A stretch of 64,000 nucleotides of DNA from Salinicola salarius (GCF_002179555.1 NZ_NHOU01000015.1:225-64224); one strand, 5' to 3'. Shown: positions 27,845 through 38,806, numbered from the stretch's first letter. Numbers and translations: made by a program. The notes: generated by a model not told the origin, from the letters alone.

Positions 27845-29179
27845 ATGGCTAAGTCAGGAAACATGCCGGCGAACATGGGTAGTGGTCTCAGCGAGCTGTG
27901 GGCACGCCTGCGTTTCGTCTTCATCGCGATCGTGGTGTACCGCATCGGTGCCCACATCCCCGTCCCCGGCATCGATCCTGACCAGCTGGCTGCCCTGTTT
28001 CGGGAGAACCAGGGCACCATCCTGGGCATGTTCAACATGTTCTCGGGGGGTGCGCTGCAGCGCATGAGTATCTTCGCGCTGGGGATCATGCCGTATATCT
28101 CCGCGTCGATCATCATGCAGCTTCTGACCGCGGTATCGCCTCAGCTCGAAGCGCTGAAGAAGGAAGGCGAAGCCGGGCGCCGCAAGATCAACCAGTACAC
28201 ACGCTACGGCACGGTGTTGCTGGCGCTGATCCAGGCGACGGGCATGTCAGTTGGTCTGGTCAGTCAGGGCGTGGCCTATTCGGGCGACATCAGCTTCTAC
28301 TTCACGGCAGTCGTGACGTTCGTGGCCGGTGCCGTATTCCTGATGTGGCTGGGCGAGCAGATTACCGAAAAGGGAATCGGCAACGGTATTTCGCTGATCA
28401 TCTTCTCCGGTATCGTAGCGGGTTTGCCGAGCGCAATCGGTCAGTCGTTTGAACTGGCGCGTAATGACGGCGCCTGGAACGTGCTTCCGCTGTTGGCCCT
28501 GTCGATTCTCGGTATCGCCACGGTGGCTTTCGTGGTGTTCATCGAGCGTGGTCAGCGTCGCATCACGGTGAACTATCCGCGTCGCCAGGTAGGCAACAAG
28601 ATGTACGCCGGCCAGAGCAGCTATCTGCCGCTCAAGGTCAACATGGCAGGCGTCATTCCGCCGATCTTCGCCTCCAGCATTCTGCTGTTCCCGGGCTCGA
28701 TCGGTCAGTGGCTCGGTCAGGGCGACGGTCTCGAATGGCTGCAAGTGGCCTCGCAGCAGCTCGCTCCCGGTGCGCCGCTGTACATCATTCTGTTCGCCGC
28801 GGCGGTGCTGTTCTTCTGCTTCTTCTACACGGCGTTGGTGTTCAATCCCAAGGATGTCGCCGACAACCTGAAGAAGTCCGGCGCTTTCCTGCCGGGCATT
28901 CGTCCGGGAGAGCAGACGGCTCGCTACGTCGACAAGGTGATGACGCGTCTGACGCTGTTCGGGGCGCTCTACATCACACTGGTCTCGTTGATGCCGCAGT
29001 TCCTGGTGGTGGCCTGGCAGGTGCCGTTCTACTTCGGGGGTACCTCGCTGCTGATCGTGGTCGTGGTAATCATGGACTTCATGGCCCAGGTTCAGTCTCA
29101 TCTGATGTCTCACCAGTATGAGTCAGTGATGAAGAAATCGAACCTGAAGGGCTACGGTAGCGGCGGCCTGACGCGCTGA
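27845..29179 (+). CDS. secY: Preprotein translocase subunit SecY
   Basis: Central channel of the SecYEG translocon in the inner membrane. It has 444 residues and about ten hydrophobic segments. The first transmembrane region reads [20 protein letters not shown], and the plug and gate regions look normal. The cytosolic loop with [12 protein letters not shown] and the YPRR sequence contacts SecA and the ribosome. The gene abuts rplO and is followed 30 bp later by rpmJ. Confidence 0.98.
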   Translation: MAKSGNMPANMGSGLSELWARLRFVFIAIVVYRIGAHIPVPGIDPDQLAALFRENQGTILGMFNMFSGGALQRMSIFALGIMPYISASIIMQLLTAVSPQLEALKKEGEAGRRKINQYTRYGTVLLALIQATGMSVGLVSQGVAYSGDISFYFTAVVTFVAGAVFLMWLGEQITEKGIGNGISLIIFSGIVAGLPSAIGQSFELARNDGAWNVLPLLALSILGIATVAFVVFIERGQRRITVNYPRRQVGNKMYAGQSSYLPLKVNMAGVIPPIFASSILLFPGSIGQWLGQGDGLEWLQVASQQLAPGAPLYIILFAAAVLFFCFFYTALVFNPKDVADNLKKSGAFLPGIRPGEQTARYVDKVMTRLTLFGALYITLVSLMPQFLVVAWQVPFYFGGTSLLIVVVVIMDFMAQVQSHLMSHQYESVMKKSNLKGYGSGGLTR

Positions 29180-29209
29180 GCCTCCGCGAGAGAGCATTTG
29201 GAGAGAACG

Positions 29210-29323
29210 ATGAAAGTTCGAGCTTCTGTAAAGAAAATGTGCCGTAACTGCAAGATCATTCGGCGCAACGGCGCGGTTCGTGTTATCTGCACGGAACCTC
29301 GCCACAAGCAGCGCCAGGGTTGA
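29210..29323 (+). CDS. rpmJ: 50S ribosomal protein L36, zinc-binding type
   Basis: A 37-residue protein reading [20 protein letters not shown] followed by [17 protein letters not shown]. Cys11, Cys14, Cys27 and His32 form the zinc site, so this is the C-plus form; no second, zinc-free copy is in the window. TTTGGAGAG precedes the ATG. It is too short for usual ORF length limits but certain by sequence. It closes the spc operon. Confidence 0.97.
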   Translation: MKVRASVKKMCRNCKIIRRNGAVRVICTEPRHKQRQG

Positions 29324-29367
29324 TTCTACCCCGAAGCTGCGAGTAAAAGCGGGCCGTGGCATATCCC

Positions 29368-29396
29368 TTGCCTCGAGAGAGGTTAGGGGGTATGCT
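29368..29396 (+). promoter_or_regulatory. Probable promoter of the alpha operon
   Basis: TTGCCT (29368-29373) and TATGCT (29391-29396) are separated by 17 bp, in the 129-bp gap between rpmJ and rpsM. Transcription would start near 29403 and give a leader of about 50 nt. Confidence 0.6.
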
Positions 29397-29452
29397 ATTG
29401 CGCCCTTTGTGGACGACTAACGAGCAAGCCGCTCAACATTCGGAGTAAGCTG
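29397..29452 (+). promoter_or_regulatory. rpsM leader, possible S4-binding alpha operon site
   Basis: The leader before rpsM holds a GGAG site at 29441-29444. In enterobacteria S4 binds a pseudoknot here and represses rpsM-rpsK-rpsD-rplQ. I could not trace a convincing pseudoknot by eye, so the role is by position only. Confidence 0.35.
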
Positions 29453-29809
29453 ATGGCCCGTATTGCAGGCGTCAATATCCCGGACAACAAGCATGCGGCG
29501 ATCTCGCTGACCTACATCTACGGGATTGGCCGCACGCGTGCACAGAGTATCTGTGCTGCTGCCGGCATCGCACCGACCACCAAGGTTCAGGATCTGTCTG
29601 GCGAAGAGCTCGACGTTCTGCGTACCGAAGTGGGCAAGTACACCGTAGAAGGCGACCTTCGCCGTGATGTGACGCTGAACATCAAGCGTCTCATGGACTT
29701 GGGTTGTTACCGTGGTCTGCGCCATCGTCGTGGTCTACCGCTGCGTGGTCAGCGTACCAAGACCAATGCGCGTACCCGTAAGGGACCGCGTAAACCGATT
29801 CGTAAGTAA
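29453..29809 (+). CDS. rpsM: 30S ribosomal protein S13
   Basis: Head protein contacting the large subunit and P-site tRNA. Its 118 residues begin [20 protein letters not shown] and contain the helix-hairpin-helix [14 protein letters not shown] and the basic tail [20 protein letters not shown]. It is the first gene of the alpha operon. Confidence 0.98.
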   Translation: MARIAGVNIPDNKHAAISLTYIYGIGRTRAQSICAAAGIAPTTKVQDLSGEELDVLRTEVGKYTVEGDLRRDVTLNIKRLMDLGCYRGLRHRRGLPLRGQRTKTNARTRKGPRKPIRK

Positions 29810-29845
29810 TTAACGTTCCGGCGTTTAAGATCAGGATACATCAAC

Positions 29846-30232
29846 ATGGCTAACCCGCGTAGTAACCGTAAAAAGGTTAAAAAGCAGGTCGTGGATGCGG
29901 TAGCGCATATCCATGCCTCTTTTAACAATACGATCGTGACGATCACAGACCGCCAGGGCAATGCGCTTTCTTGGGCAACAGCCGGTGGTTCGGGTTTTCG
30001 TGGTTCTCGCAAGAGCACCCCGTTCGCAGCTCAAGTGGCGAGTGAACGTGCAGCGACTGCTGCAGCCGAGTATGGTGTGAAAAACGTCGACGTGCTGGTC
30101 AAGGGCCCAGGTCCTGGCCGTGAGTCTGCCGTGCGCGCGCTCAATGCCGCCGGCTTCCGTGTACAGAGCATTACTGACGCGACGCCGATTCCGCACAACG
30201 GATGCCGTCCGCCGAAGAAACGCCGCGTTTAA
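29846..30232 (+). CDS. rpsK: 30S ribosomal protein S11
   Basis: Platform protein of the 30S subunit. Its 128 residues contain [20 protein letters not shown] and the C-terminal [18 protein letters not shown]. It lies 36 bp after rpsM and 12 bp before rpsD. Confidence 0.98.
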   Translation: MANPRSNRKKVKKQVVDAVAHIHASFNNTIVTITDRQGNALSWATAGGSGFRGSRKSTPFAAQVASERAATAAAEYGVKNVDVLVKGPGPGRESAVRALNAAGFRVQSITDATPIPHNGCRPPKKRRV

Positions 30233-30244
30233 GGAGACAGACTC

Positions 30245-30865
30245 ATGGCTCGTTATCTTGGACCCAAGTGTAAGTTGTCTCGTCGTGAAGGCACCGACCT
30301 CTTTCTCAAGAGCGGTGTCACTCCCTTCGAGAAGAAGTGCAAATCCGAGCAGATCCCGGGTGTGCATGGCCAGCGCCGTCAGCGTCTTTCCGACTACGGC
30401 TTGCAGCTTCGCGAGAAGCAGAAAGTGCGTCGTATCTATGGCGTGCTCGAAAAACAGTTCCGCAACTACTACAAGGAAGCCGCTCGCCTGAAAGGTGCGA
30501 CCGGCGAATCCCTGCTGCAGTTGCTGGAATGCCGACTGGACAACGTGGTCTATCGCATGGGCTTCGGCTCCACGCGTAACGAATCACGTCAGTTGGTCAG
30601 CCACAAGGCGATCGCGGTCAATGGCCGTACTGTCAACGTGGCGTCCTATCAGGTGCGTCCCGGCGACGTCGTGTCTGTTCGCGAGAAGGCCAAGAACCAG
30701 GCCCGTATCCAGCAGGCCCTGTCCATCGCTGCCAACCGCGGCGACGTGACGTGGATCGACATCGATTCGAAGAAGATGGAAGGCACTTTCAAGGCTGTCC
30801 CGGAACGCGGTGACCTGTCTGCCGACATCAACGAAAACCTGATCGTCGAGCTGTACTCCAAGTAA
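30245..30865 (+). CDS. rpsD: 30S ribosomal protein S4
   Basis: Primary 16S rRNA-binding protein and, in E. coli, repressor of the alpha operon and an antitermination factor. Its 206 residues begin [20 protein letters not shown] and contain the S4 fold ([20 protein letters not shown], about 96-115). An AAGGAGA site precedes the ATG. Confidence 0.99.
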   Translation: MARYLGPKCKLSRREGTDLFLKSGVTPFEKKCKSEQIPGVHGQRRQRLSDYGLQLREKQKVRRIYGVLEKQFRNYYKEAARLKGATGESLLQLLECRLDNVVYRMGFGSTRNESRQLVSHKAIAVNGRTVNVASYQVRPGDVVSVREKAKNQARIQQALSIAANRGDVTWIDIDSKKMEGTFKAVPERGDLSADINENLIVELYSK

Positions 30866-30945
30866 GTCTGAGCTCGGGTCGCGATTGCGGCCCGAGACCA
30901 GCATTGGGTACCGATATTCGTTTGGCAGCCTGGGAAGGTGTTCAT

Positions 30946-31944
30946 ATGCAGCGTTCAGTGACAGAGTTTCTCCGTCCCCGCGACATCAAGGTCGAAGAGG
31001 TCAGTGCACATCACGCAAAGATCGTGCTGGAACCCTTCGAACGTGGTTTCGGCCATACCCTGGGGAATGCGCTGCGTCGCATCCTGCTTTCTTCGATGCC
31101 CGGCTGTGCCGTGATCGAAGCCGAAATCGATGGCGTGTTGCATGAATACAGTGCCATCGAAGGTGTTCAGGAAGACGTCATCGAGATTCTTCTGAATCTC
31201 AAGGACGTGGCCATCAGGATGCACGGCCGCGACGAAGCCGTCTTGACCCTGAACAAGCAGGGCCCCGGTGTGATGACCGCAGGCGATATCGCCGTCGGTC
31301 ATGACGTCGAGATCGTCAATCCGGACCACGTGATCGCTCACCTCAACGATGGCAGCGAGCTGAAAATGCAGCTCAAGGTCGTCCGGGGTCGTGGTTACGA
31401 ACCGGCGGATGCGCGACTCTCTGACGAGGACGAATCCCGTGCCATCGGTCGTCTGCAGCTGGATGCCACTTTCAGCCCCGTACGCCGCGTCTCCTATGCG
31501 GTAGAGGCTGCACGTGTCGAACAGCGCACCGACCTCGATAAGCTGGTCATCGATCTCGAAACTGACGGCACTCTGGACCCCGAAGAAGCCATTCGTCGCA
31601 GTGCGACCATTCTTCAGGAACAGCTGGCCGCCTTCGTCGACCTCGAAGCTGACAGAGAGCAGGAAACCGAAGAAGAGGAAGATCAGATCGATCCGATTCT
31701 TCTGCGTCCCGTGGATGATCTCGAACTCACGGTTCGCAGCGCCAACTGCTTGAAGGCCGAGAATATTTACTACATTGGCGATTTGATTCAGCGCACGGAA
31801 GTCGAGCTGCTCAAGACGCCGAACCTTGGCAAGAAGTCCTTGAACGAGATCAAGGACGTGTTGGCTTCGCGCGGTCTTTCACTCGGCATGCGGTTGGAAA
31901 ACTGGCCGCCGGCGAGCCTGAAAGACGACAAGGCTTCTGCCTGA
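30946..31944 (+). CDS. rpoA: DNA-directed RNA polymerase subunit alpha
   Basis: Polymerase assembly subunit whose C-terminal domain contacts UP elements and activators. I chose the ATG giving [20 protein letters not shown] (332 residues), with GGGAAGGTG upstream; an earlier in-frame ATG adds 14 residues that do not fit. The N-terminal dimer motif [19 protein letters not shown] (about 33-51) and the alphaCTD ([33 protein letters not shown]) are intact. The acidic linker is longer in glutamates than average ([14 protein letters not shown]). Confidence 0.99.
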   Translation: MQRSVTEFLRPRDIKVEEVSAHHAKIVLEPFERGFGHTLGNALRRILLSSMPGCAVIEAEIDGVLHEYSAIEGVQEDVIEILLNLKDVAIRMHGRDEAVLTLNKQGPGVMTAGDIAVGHDVEIVNPDHVIAHLNDGSELKMQLKVVRGRGYEPADARLSDEDESRAIGRLQLDATFSPVRRVSYAVEAARVEQRTDLDKLVIDLETDGTLDPEEAIRRSATILQEQLAAFVDLEADREQETEEEEDQIDPILLRPVDDLELTVRSANCLKAENIYYIGDLIQRTEVELLKTPNLGKKSLNEIKDVLASRGLSLGMRLENWPPASLKDDKASA

Positions 31945-32039
31945 GGAAGATAGCGCCGAGGCTCAGTCTTCGGTGTCGTCGCCTAGCGTCGAATCCAGTG
32001 TGCCGACTCGAATCACCAGTTTGGTAAGGAATAGCAATC

Positions 32040-32426
32040 ATGCGTCATCGTAAGAGTGGTCGTCATCTGAATCGGACCAGCTCGCATCGGCACGCCATGT
32101 TCAAGAACATGTGCATCTCGCTGGTCGAGCATGAAGTGATCAAGACTACCCTGCCCAAAGCCAAGGAACTGCGCCGTCATATCGAGCCGCTGATCACCCT
32201 GGCCAAGCAGGATAGCGTGGCGAATCGCCGTCTGGCGTTCAGCCGCACCCGCTCCAAGGAAGCCGTTGGCAAGCTCTTCAACGAGCTTGGCCCGCGTTAC
32301 GTCAATCGCCCGGGCGGTTACGTCCGTGTGCTCAAGTGCGGCTACCGCACTGGCGACAACGCGCCGATGGCTTACATCGAGCTGGTCGATCGTCCGGTCG
32401 TCGAAGAAGCTGCTGGCGACGAATAA
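32040..32426 (+). CDS. rplQ: 50S ribosomal protein L17
   Basis: Large-subunit protein near the exit tunnel. Its 128 residues begin [20 protein letters not shown] and end with [12 protein letters not shown] and an acidic tail. It is the last gene of the alpha operon, 95 bp after rpoA, and is followed by a strong terminator. Confidence 0.98.
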   Translation: MRHRKSGRHLNRTSSHRHAMFKNMCISLVEHEVIKTTLPKAKELRRHIEPLITLAKQDSVANRRLAFSRTRSKEAVGKLFNELGPRYVNRPGGYVRVLKCGYRTGDNAPMAYIELVDRPVVEEAAGDE

Positions 32427-32450
32427 GTCCCAAGCTTCTTGCACGACAAA

Positions 32451-32486
32451 AAAACCGGCTGCCCAATCACTTGGGCAGCCGGTTTT
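32451..32486. terminator. Strong bidirectional terminator between rplQ and uvrA
   Basis: AAAACCGGCTGCCCAA pairs perfectly with TTGGGCAGCCGGTTTT over a TCAC loop (16 bp). A-rich sequence on the left and TTTTCTTTT on the right let it act on both strands. It ends the alpha operon. Confidence 0.93.
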
Positions 32487-32542
32487 CTTTTGGCTGGATT
32501 TCAGAGTCTTGGCCAAGGCCCGGTAAAAAGAGGAGAGGAAAA

Positions 32543-32595
32543 CGCTTGAGATGGCGACACCCTGTACCCGGATGCCGCCCATGCAATCTCAAGCG
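32543..32595 (-). terminator. Inverted repeat overlapping the uvrA stop codon
   Basis: CGCTTGAGAT (32543-32552) and ATCTCAAGCG (32586-32595) form a 10-bp perfect stem. The uvrA stop lies in the right arm, and on the minus strand the stem is followed by GTTTTCC. The loop is long (33 nt) and partly self-paired. A uvrA terminator or 3' stabiliser is likely. Confidence 0.5.
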
Positions 32596-35441
32596 CGTTT
32601 GGCCTTGCGTGCCTTGGGCTCGGGCAGTAGCGGCGCCAGAAAATGGCCCGTATGAGAGTGTTCGAGCGCGGCAACCTGTTCCGGTGTTCCTTCGGCGATG
32701 ATGCGTCCGCCGCCGGAGCCCCCTTCCGGCCCGAGGTCGATGATCCAGTCCGCGGTCTTGATCACGTCCAGGTTATGCTCGATCACTACCACGGTATTGC
32801 CATGGTCGCGTAGCCGATGCAGCACGCCGAGTAACTGACGAATGTCTTCGAAATGCAGCCCCGTCGTCGGCTCGTCCAGAATATAGAGCGTCTGGCCGGT
32901 ATCGCGCTTGGCTAGTTCGCGCGCGAGCTTCACGCGCTGTGCCTCGCCGCCGGAGAGCGTCGTGGCGCTCTGGCCAAGTCGTACGTAGGAGAGGCCCACG
33001 TCCATCAGCGTCTGCAGGCGTCTGGCGATCGCCGGCACCGGGCTGAAGAATTCCAGCGCCTCCTCGATGGTCATCTCCAGCACCTCATGGATGCTCTTGC
33101 CCTTGTAGTGGATCTCCAGCGTCTCGCGATTGTAGCGCTTGCCCTTGCAGACATCGCAGGGGACATAGATATCCGGCAGGAAGTGCATCTCGACCTTGAT
33201 CATGCCTTCGCCCTGACACGCCTCGCAGCGGCCGCCCTTGACGTTGAAGCTGAAACGCCCCGGTTTGTAGCCGCGCGCGCGGGCTTCCTGAGTACCCGAG
33301 AAGAGCTCTCGAATCGGGGTGAAGATGCCGGTGTACGTGGCGGGGTTGGAGCGCGGCGTACGGCCGATCGGGCTCTGGTCGATGTCGATGATCTTGTCGA
33401 GCTGATCGAGACCCTCGATGCTGCGATAGGGCGCTGCCGTCAGCGTCGTGGCGCGATTGAGTTCACGCGCAGCGATCGGCATCAACGTCGAGTTGATCAG
33501 GGTGGACTTGCCGGAACCGGAAACGCCGGTCACGCAGACGAACAGGCCCAGCGGCAGCGCCAGATCGACATCCTGGAGATTGTTGCCATTCGCGCCGCGC
33601 AGATGAAGCTGCTTGTCCGGATTGACCGGAATGCGATGTGGCGGCACTTCGATACAGCGCTTTCCGGAAAGGTACTGTCCCGTCAGCGATTCCGGCGTTG
33701 TCTCGATCTGCTGGGGCGTACCCTGAGCCACAATGGTGCCGCCATGCACGCCGGCCCCCGGCCCGATATCGAGGACATGATCGGCGGCGCGAATCGCGTC
33801 TTCGTCGTGTTCGACCACGATCACGGTGTTGCCCAGGTCGCGCAGGCGAATCAAGGTGCGCAGGAGGCGGTCGTTGTCGCGCTGATGAAGGCCGATCGAG
33901 GGCTCGTCCAGAATATACATCACCCCGACCAGGCCGGCGCCGATCTGGCTGGCCAGGCGGATGCGCTGGGCCTCGCCGCCGGAGAGCGTGTCGGCACTGC
34001 GCTCCAGCGTCAGGTAGTCGAGCCCGACATTGACCAGGAACTCCAGACGCGCATGGATTTCATGAACGATCTTGACCGCGATCTCGCCCTTGCGGCCGGG
34101 TAGCGTCACCTGGCCGAAGTATTCCCAGGCTTCGCCCACCGGCATTTGAGTCAGCGTCGGCAGATTATGACCGTCGATGAAGACATGGCGCGCCTCCCGC
34201 TTGAGGCGGGTGCCATGGCAGGTCGGGCAGGGGCGTACAGCCAGGTATTTGGCGAGGTCGTCGCGCACCATGGAGGATTCGGTCTCGCGATAGCGCCGCT
34301 CGAGGTTGGGCAGCACACCCTCGAAAGGGTGTTCGCGGGTGACCTTGCGCCCCCGGTCGTTGACATAGCTGAACGCGATCTCGTCCTTGCCGCTGCCGTT
34401 GAGCAGCAGGTCGCGCTCGTGACGGGCAAGTTCGTTCCAGGGCGTGTCCAACGTGAAGCGGTAGTGGTCGGCGACGGCCTGCAGCTGGCTGAAATAGTAG
34501 ATGCTACGGCGATCCCAGCCCTTGATCGCGCCTTCGGCCAGCGACAGTTCCGGATGGCTGATCAGCTTGTCCGGGTCGAAAAACTGGCGCACGCCGAGGC
34601 CGTCGCAGGTCGGGCAGGCGCCGGCCGGGTTGTTGAACGAGAACAGCCGCGGCTCGAGCTCGGAAAGCGAGTAGCCGCAGATCGGGCAGGCGAAGCGTGA
34701 AGAGAACGCCAGATCTTCCTGCTCGCCGTCCATGAAGTGGATGATCGCTGTGCCATCGGCCAGGTTGAGCGCGGTCTCGAAGGATTCCGCCAAGCGCTGC
34801 TGCAGGTCGTCGCGCACCTTGATGCGATCGACGACGACGCTGATGTCGTGCTTGCGCTTCTTGTCGAGCGCCGGTACGTCGTCCAGCTCGACGGTATCGC
34901 CGTCGATCACCGCTCGCACGAACCCCTGGGCTCGCAGCTCGCTGATCAACTGCTGATGCTCGCCCTTGCGGCCCTTGACCACCGGCGCCAGCAGCATCAG
35001 CCGGGTGCCCTCGGTCAGTGCCAGCACCTGATCGACCATCTGAGACACCGTCTGGGCCTCGAGCTCTTCGTCGTGATCCGGGCAACGCGGCGTCCCGGCG
35101 CGAGCGAACAGCAGGCGGAGATAGTCGTAGATCTCGGTGATCGTGCCGACGGTGGAGCGGGGGTTGTGCGAGGTCGATTTCTGCTCGATGGAAATGGCCG
35201 GCGACAGTCCTTCGATATGGTCGACGTCGGGCTTTTCCATCATCGACAGGAACTGGCGGGCGTAGGTCGACAGGGATTCGACGTAGCGTCGTTGCCCTTC
35301 GGCGTAAAGCGTGTCGAATGCGAGCGAAGATTTACCCGAACCGGAGAGACCGGTTACCACGATCAACTTGTCGCGCGGCAGTTCGACATCAATGTTCTTC
35401 AGGTTATGGGTTCGTGCGCCCCTGACCAGAATGCTGTCCAT
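32589..35441 (-). CDS. uvrA: Excinuclease ABC subunit A
   Basis: DNA damage-recognition ATPase of nucleotide excision repair; works with UvrB. The 950-residue protein has two ABC ATPase modules: Walker [13 protein letters not shown] near residue 31 and [12 protein letters not shown] in the second half, each with an LSGGEAQR signature. Zinc-finger cysteines appear as [10 protein letters not shown] with CPTC and as CEACQGEG with [10 protein letters not shown]. It is divergent from the MFS gene. TATAAT is visible on the minus strand near 35473-35478, but I saw no LexA box. Confidence 0.98.
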   Translation of the reverse strand: MDSILVRGARTHNLKNIDVELPRDKLIVVTGLSGSGKSSLAFDTLYAEGQRRYVESLSTYARQFLSMMEKPDVDHIEGLSPAISIEQKSTSHNPRSTVGTITEIYDYLRLLFARAGTPRCPDHDEELEAQTVSQMVDQVLALTEGTRLMLLAPVVKGRKGEHQQLISELRAQGFVRAVIDGDTVELDDVPALDKKRKHDISVVVDRIKVRDDLQQRLAESFETALNLADGTAIIHFMDGEQEDLAFSSRFACPICGYSLSELEPRLFSFNNPAGACPTCDGLGVRQFFDPDKLISHPELSLAEGAIKGWDRRSIYYFSQLQAVADHYRFTLDTPWNELARHERDLLLNGSGKDEIAFSYVNDRGRKVTREHPFEGVLPNLERRYRETESSMVRDDLAKYLAVRPCPTCHGTRLKREARHVFIDGHNLPTLTQMPVGEAWEYFGQVTLPGRKGEIAVKIVHEIHARLEFLVNVGLDYLTLERSADTLSGGEAQRIRLASQIGAGLVGVMYILDEPSIGLHQRDNDRLLRTLIRLRDLGNTVIVVEHDEDAIRAADHVLDIGPGAGVHGGTIVAQGTPQQIETTPESLTGQYLSGKRCIEVPPHRIPVNPDKQLHLRGANGNNLQDVDLALPLGLFVCVTGVSGSGKSTLINSTLMPIAARELNRATTLTAAPYRSIEGLDQLDKIIDIDQSPIGRTPRSNPATYTGIFTPIRELFSGTQEARARGYKPGRFSFNVKGGRCEACQGEGMIKVEMHFLPDIYVPCDVCKGKRYNRETLEIHYKGKSIHEVLEMTIEEALEFFSPVPAIARRLQTLMDVGLSYVRLGQSATTLSGGEAQRVKLARELAKRDTGQTLYILDEPTTGLHFEDIRQLLGVLHRLRDHGNTVVVIEHNLDVIKTADWIIDLGPEGGSGGGRIIAEGTPEQVAALEHSHTGHFLAPLLPEPKARKAKRA

Positions 35442-35513
35442 GACTACCTCGTGCTGCGACGCGGGAAACGACCATTATAGGTCGCGGATCAAATGACCGG
35501 CAAAGCCGGCTGC

Positions 35514-35542
35514 TTTCACTGGCGGAAGGCGAGCGGTAAAAT
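35514..35542 (+). promoter_or_regulatory. Promoter for the YajR-like MFS gene
   Basis: TTTCAC (35514-35519), 17 bp, TAAAAT (35537-35542). A short perfect inverted repeat, CTCGGCT-CT-AGCCGAG at 35565-35580, lies in the leader between this promoter and the start codon. Confidence 0.5.
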
Positions 35543-35602
35543 GTGTCGCTCATTCCGAACCATCCTCGGCTCTAGCCGAGTTCACCCAACGTTGTGACCC
35601 CC

Positions 35603-36985
35603 ATGACTTCTCGTTTTCTCGTCACCGAACGACGTGCCATCGTCGGGCTGGCAAGTCTCTATGCTTCGCGCATGCTGGGCCTGTTCATGGTCCTGCCGGT
35701 TCTGGCGCTGTATGCCGATCATCTCGATGGTGCCACTCCTCTGCTGGTCGGCATGGCGCTGGGCGGCTACGGCCTGACCCAGGCCATCCTGCAAATTCCC
35801 TTCGGGCTGCTGTCCGATCGTATCGGCCGTAAAGCCGTCATTGGCGGCGGCCTCGTGCTTTTCATCATCGGTAGCCTGGTCGCCGCCAACGCTACCTCCA
35901 TCACCGGTATCATCATCGGCCGCTGCCTGCAGGGCAGCGGCGCCGTTGCCGGTGCGATCATGGCGCTGCTGGCCGATCAGACCCGTGAAGAGATCCGCAC
36001 TGCGGCGATGGCGACCATCGGCCTTTCCATCGGCGTGGCATTCGCCGTTGCCATAGTGGCAGGCCCGCTGATCGCGGATATCGGTGGGCTCGCCGGCGTG
36101 TTCTGGTTCACCGCCGCGCTGGCCGCCTGCGGATTGCTGGTCCTGTGGAAACTGGTGCCGAAAGCGCCGAGGCGCATGCCGCACCGCGATGTCGGGATCG
36201 ACCGGCGTCAGCTGCGTGCGACGCTCGCCCAGGGCGATCTGTTACGACTGGATTTCTCGATTTTTGCGCTACATCTGATTCTGACTGCCTGCTTCACGGC
36301 GCTGCCGTTCCGACTCGAGGCATTGGGATTCGCGCCGGCGGATCATGGCTGGGTCTACCTGCCGGTGATGGCGCTGGCCTTCGTCGGCATGATTCCGCTG
36401 GTCATCGTGGCCGAGAAGTATCGCAAGATGAAGCCCATTTTCATCGGCGCCGTCGCGGCGATGACGCTGATCCTGCTAGGCTTCGGTGAACTGGCAAGCG
36501 ACCGGGTCACGTTACTTACCCTACTTTGGGGCTTTTTCGTCGTCTTCAATCTATTGGAGGCGACACTGCCGTCGATGATCAGCAAATTGGCGCCGGCAGG
36601 TGCCAAGGGGACGGCCATGGGCGTCTACTCGACCAGCCAGTTCCTGGGAGCTTTTCTCGGCGGCACGCTGGGCGGGGCGCTATCGCAGGGCTTTGGCGTT
36701 CAGAGCGTGTTTCTGGGAGCGGCTGTCGTGGGGGCGATCTGGCTGGCCGTGGTCTGGAAAATGCCCGCGCCGCGTCACCTTTCGAGCGAGATCATCGCAC
36801 TCGACAAGCAATCCATGGACATGCTCGATACACTACTCGACCGTTTTGCCTCGGTGACCGGCGTCGAGGACGTCATGGTGGTACCCGAAGAGCAGGTCGC
36901 CTATCTCAAGGTCGACCGTCAGCGTCTGGATGTCGAGATGCTGGCCAGTATCGCAGGTAAACAATGGCAACGAACCGACGCGTGA
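35603..36985 (+). CDS. MFS transporter, YajR-like, with C-terminal YAM-type domain
   Basis: Inner-membrane proton-coupled exporter of unknown substrate; 460 residues. There are twelve hydrophobic segments in the first ~390 residues, with MFS motif A as [12 protein letters not shown] (about 71-82). After the last helix a soluble stretch ([20 protein letters not shown], then [12 protein letters not shown]) resembles the small ferredoxin-like YAM domain of E. coli YajR, and the length matches YajR (about 454). I chose the ATG; a GTG three codons upstream is also possible. ssb follows 34 bp later, an order known in Pseudomonas-like genomes. Confidence 0.85.
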   Translation: MTSRFLVTERRAIVGLASLYASRMLGLFMVLPVLALYADHLDGATPLLVGMALGGYGLTQAILQIPFGLLSDRIGRKAVIGGGLVLFIIGSLVAANATSITGIIIGRCLQGSGAVAGAIMALLADQTREEIRTAAMATIGLSIGVAFAVAIVAGPLIADIGGLAGVFWFTAALAACGLLVLWKLVPKAPRRMPHRDVGIDRRQLRATLAQGDLLRLDFSIFALHLILTACFTALPFRLEALGFAPADHGWVYLPVMALAFVGMIPLVIVAEKYRKMKPIFIGAVAAMTLILLGFGELASDRVTLLTLLWGFFVVFNLLEATLPSMISKLAPAGAKGTAMGVYSTSQFLGAFLGGTLGGALSQGFGVQSVFLGAAVVGAIWLAVVWKMPAPRHLSSEIIALDKQSMDMLDTLLDRFASVTGVEDVMVVPEEQVAYLKVDRQRLDVEMLASIAGKQWQRTDA

Positions 36986-37019
36986 GCGCGTCGCAACGCA
37001 GGAATGCGAGGAGACAACG

Positions 37020-37613
37020 ATGGCCAGAGGTGTAAACAAAGTCATCCTGATCGGCAACCTGGGACAGGATCCGGAAGTCCGCTTTCTGCCTTCGGGGAAT
37101 CCGGTGTGCAACCTGCGCATCGCTACGACCGATAGCTGGACCGACCGTCAGAGCGGCCAGCGCCAGGAGCGTACGGAATGGCACACCGTGGTGCTGTTCA
37201 ACAAGCTGGCGGAGATCGCCCAGCAGTACGTGAAGAAAGGGTCGCGTATCTATATCGAAGGCCGGCTGCAGACCCGTAAATGGCAGGGGCAGGACGGTCA
37301 GGATCGCTACTCGACCGAAATCGTCGGTAACGACATGCAGATGCTCGATTCCCGCGCCGGTGGGCAGGGCGGCGGTGATTATGCGCCGCAAGGGCAGTAT
37401 GGCGCCGCGCCGCAGGGCGGCTACGATCAGCAGCCGCAGCAGGGCAACTATGGCGGCAATCCGCAGCCACAGCAGCGCCCGCCGCAGTCAGGGCAGCCGC
37501 AACAGCGTCCTCCGCAACAGGGACAGCCGGCGCCACAGCCCAATCAGAACCCCAACTACGGCGCCCCCAACCCGGGTAGCTTCGACGATTTCGACGACGA
37601 AATTCCGTTCTGA
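37020..37613 (+). CDS. ssb: Single-stranded DNA-binding protein
   Basis: Coats single-stranded DNA in replication, repair and recombination. It has 197 residues: an OB fold (about 1-112, starting [20 protein letters not shown]), a long Q/P/G-rich disordered linker (about 118-185) and the acidic tip DDFDDEIPF that binds partner proteins. I chose the ATG after GAGGAGA; the upstream in-frame extension overlaps the MFS gene. uvrA and ssb flank the MFS gene, as is common in this group. Confidence 0.98.
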   Translation: MARGVNKVILIGNLGQDPEVRFLPSGNPVCNLRIATTDSWTDRQSGQRQERTEWHTVVLFNKLAEIAQQYVKKGSRIYIEGRLQTRKWQGQDGQDRYSTEIVGNDMQMLDSRAGGQGGGDYAPQGQYGAAPQGGYDQQPQQGNYGGNPQPQQRPPQSGQPQQRPPQQGQPAPQPNQNPNYGAPNPGSFDDFDDEIPF

Positions 37614-37647
37614 CGCGCGTCGATGAATGACGTCCAGGAAAGTGACC

Positions 37648-37675
37648 AAAGCCCCGCCAAGCGGGGCTTTTCTGT
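37648..37675 (+). terminator. Rho-independent terminator after ssb
   Basis: AAAGCCCCGC-CAA-GCGGGGCTTT followed by TCTG. It lies between the convergent ssb and SMP-30 genes; the T tract favours the + direction. Confidence 0.88.
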
Positions 37676-37728
37676 CCTGGTATCGTGCGGCAGCGCAATG
37701 ACCGATCGCTTCGGAGGGTTCCGCCGAG

Positions 37729-38610
37729 TCATAGCGTAGAATCGTTGGGCATGACCACGGGTGTGGTCGCGAGGCCGCCGATCTCGACGTCGATCTCGAA
37801 CAGGGACCCGGCCAGTGGTTCGTCGTCGCAACCGGTGGCTGCCGAAGTGACGAACAGGCGATCCAGCGCTTCACCGCCGAAGATGCAGGAGGTGGGCTGG
37901 GAGATCGGGAGCGCGACTTCGTGATCGAGCGAGCCATCGGCGTGATAGCGGGCAATGCGGCCGCCATCCCACAGGGCGATCCATAACCCGCCTTCGCGAT
38001 CGCAGGTCATGCCATCCGGATAGCCGGCGCCCTCCGGCAGTCGAATATGCTCGCGGCGGTTCGCCAGCTCGCCGTCGTCGTCGAGATCGAAGGCGAAGAC
38101 GATCTGGCGTGCGCTGTCGTTGTGATAAAGTGTGCGACCGTCGGGGCTGATGGCAGGGCCGTTGGTCACGTGGTATTGGCTGTCCATCTCTATCAGCCCG
38201 CGGCTGTCGAGACGAAACAGGTAGCCGTGAACCTCGGCTTCGGCATCGTCCATGGAACCGAACCATAGCCGGCCGTGGGTATCGCTGTTGGCGTCGTTGA
38301 GGCGATCGCCGTCCGGCAGCCATTTGATGGGCGTGAGTCTCTTGCCGATACGAGGGCCATCGGCATCGAGGTCGAGTTCAGCCACGCCGGAGTGCAGGCC
38401 GGCAACGAAGCCGCCATCCTCGCGGGGCAGCAGCCAGCAGCAGGCTTCTTCGAGATCCCAGCTCTGGCGCTCGCCATTGTCGGGATGGTAGGCATGCAGC
38501 CTGGCTTGTCGGATGTCGACGAACAGCAGAGCCTGAAGGCTATCGGACCAGATGGGGCCTTCGCCGAGTTCGGCGCCGACCTCCCATGCCACAGTGACGT
38601 CCTTGTTCAT
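37729..38610 (-). CDS. SMP-30/gluconolactonase/regucalcin-family hydrolase
   Basis: A 293-residue six-bladed beta-propeller of the family that opens sugar lactones such as glucono-, galactono- or arabinolactone with one divalent metal. Family landmarks are AELGEGPIWSD near residue 14 (metal-binding glutamate), LNDANSDTHGRLWFGSM (about 104-120), TNGPAISPDGRTLYHNDS (about 148-165; metal-binding Asn) and GYPDGMTCDREGGLWIAL (about 196-213; metal-binding Asp). The substrate cannot be told from sequence. The gene stands alone on the minus strand with GGAGG before the ATG and repeats in its upstream region. Confidence 0.88.
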   Translation of the reverse strand: MNKDVTVAWEVGAELGEGPIWSDSLQALLFVDIRQARLHAYHPDNGERQSWDLEEACCWLLPREDGGFVAGLHSGVAELDLDADGPRIGKRLTPIKWLPDGDRLNDANSDTHGRLWFGSMDDAEAEVHGYLFRLDSRGLIEMDSQYHVTNGPAISPDGRTLYHNDSARQIVFAFDLDDDGELANRREHIRLPEGAGYPDGMTCDREGGLWIALWDGGRIARYHADGSLDHEVALPISQPTSCIFGGEALDRLFVTSAATGCDDEPLAGSLFEIDVEIGGLATTPVVMPNDSTL

Positions 38611-38641
38611 GATGACCCTCCATGGACTAGCGAAGTGTACC

Positions 38642-38685
38642 GGTATCGATGTCCGTCAATATCAATGTCTGTCACTATCGATACC
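38642..38685. repeat. Inverted and tandem repeats upstream of the SMP-30 gene
   Basis: GGTATCGAT (38642-38650) and ATCGATACC (38677-38685) are a perfect 9-bp inverted repeat. Between them lies a 16-base imperfect tandem repeat (ATGTCCGTCAATATCA, ATGTCTGTCACTATCG). The site is 31 bp before the start codon, so it is probably an operator; the regulator is unknown. Confidence 0.55.
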
Positions 38686-38806
38686 CTGATTATCAGTGCT
38701 TCCGTTGTCGCGGCTTTCATTATCATAGTGCCGGTACCGACAATGGAAATATGATTCTCCCAATGAGTAAGGATTCCAAAGCGATGATACGTGTCGAGGT
38801 GCCATC

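Noticed and set aside
35442-35602. LexA box in the uvrA promoter region
   Set aside because: No CTGT-N8-ACAG-like palindrome could be found in the uvrA/MFS intergenic region.
37381-37560. CAG/CCG-rich repeats in ssb considered as a sequence repeat element
   Set aside because: They encode the ordinary Q/P/G-rich linker of SSB.
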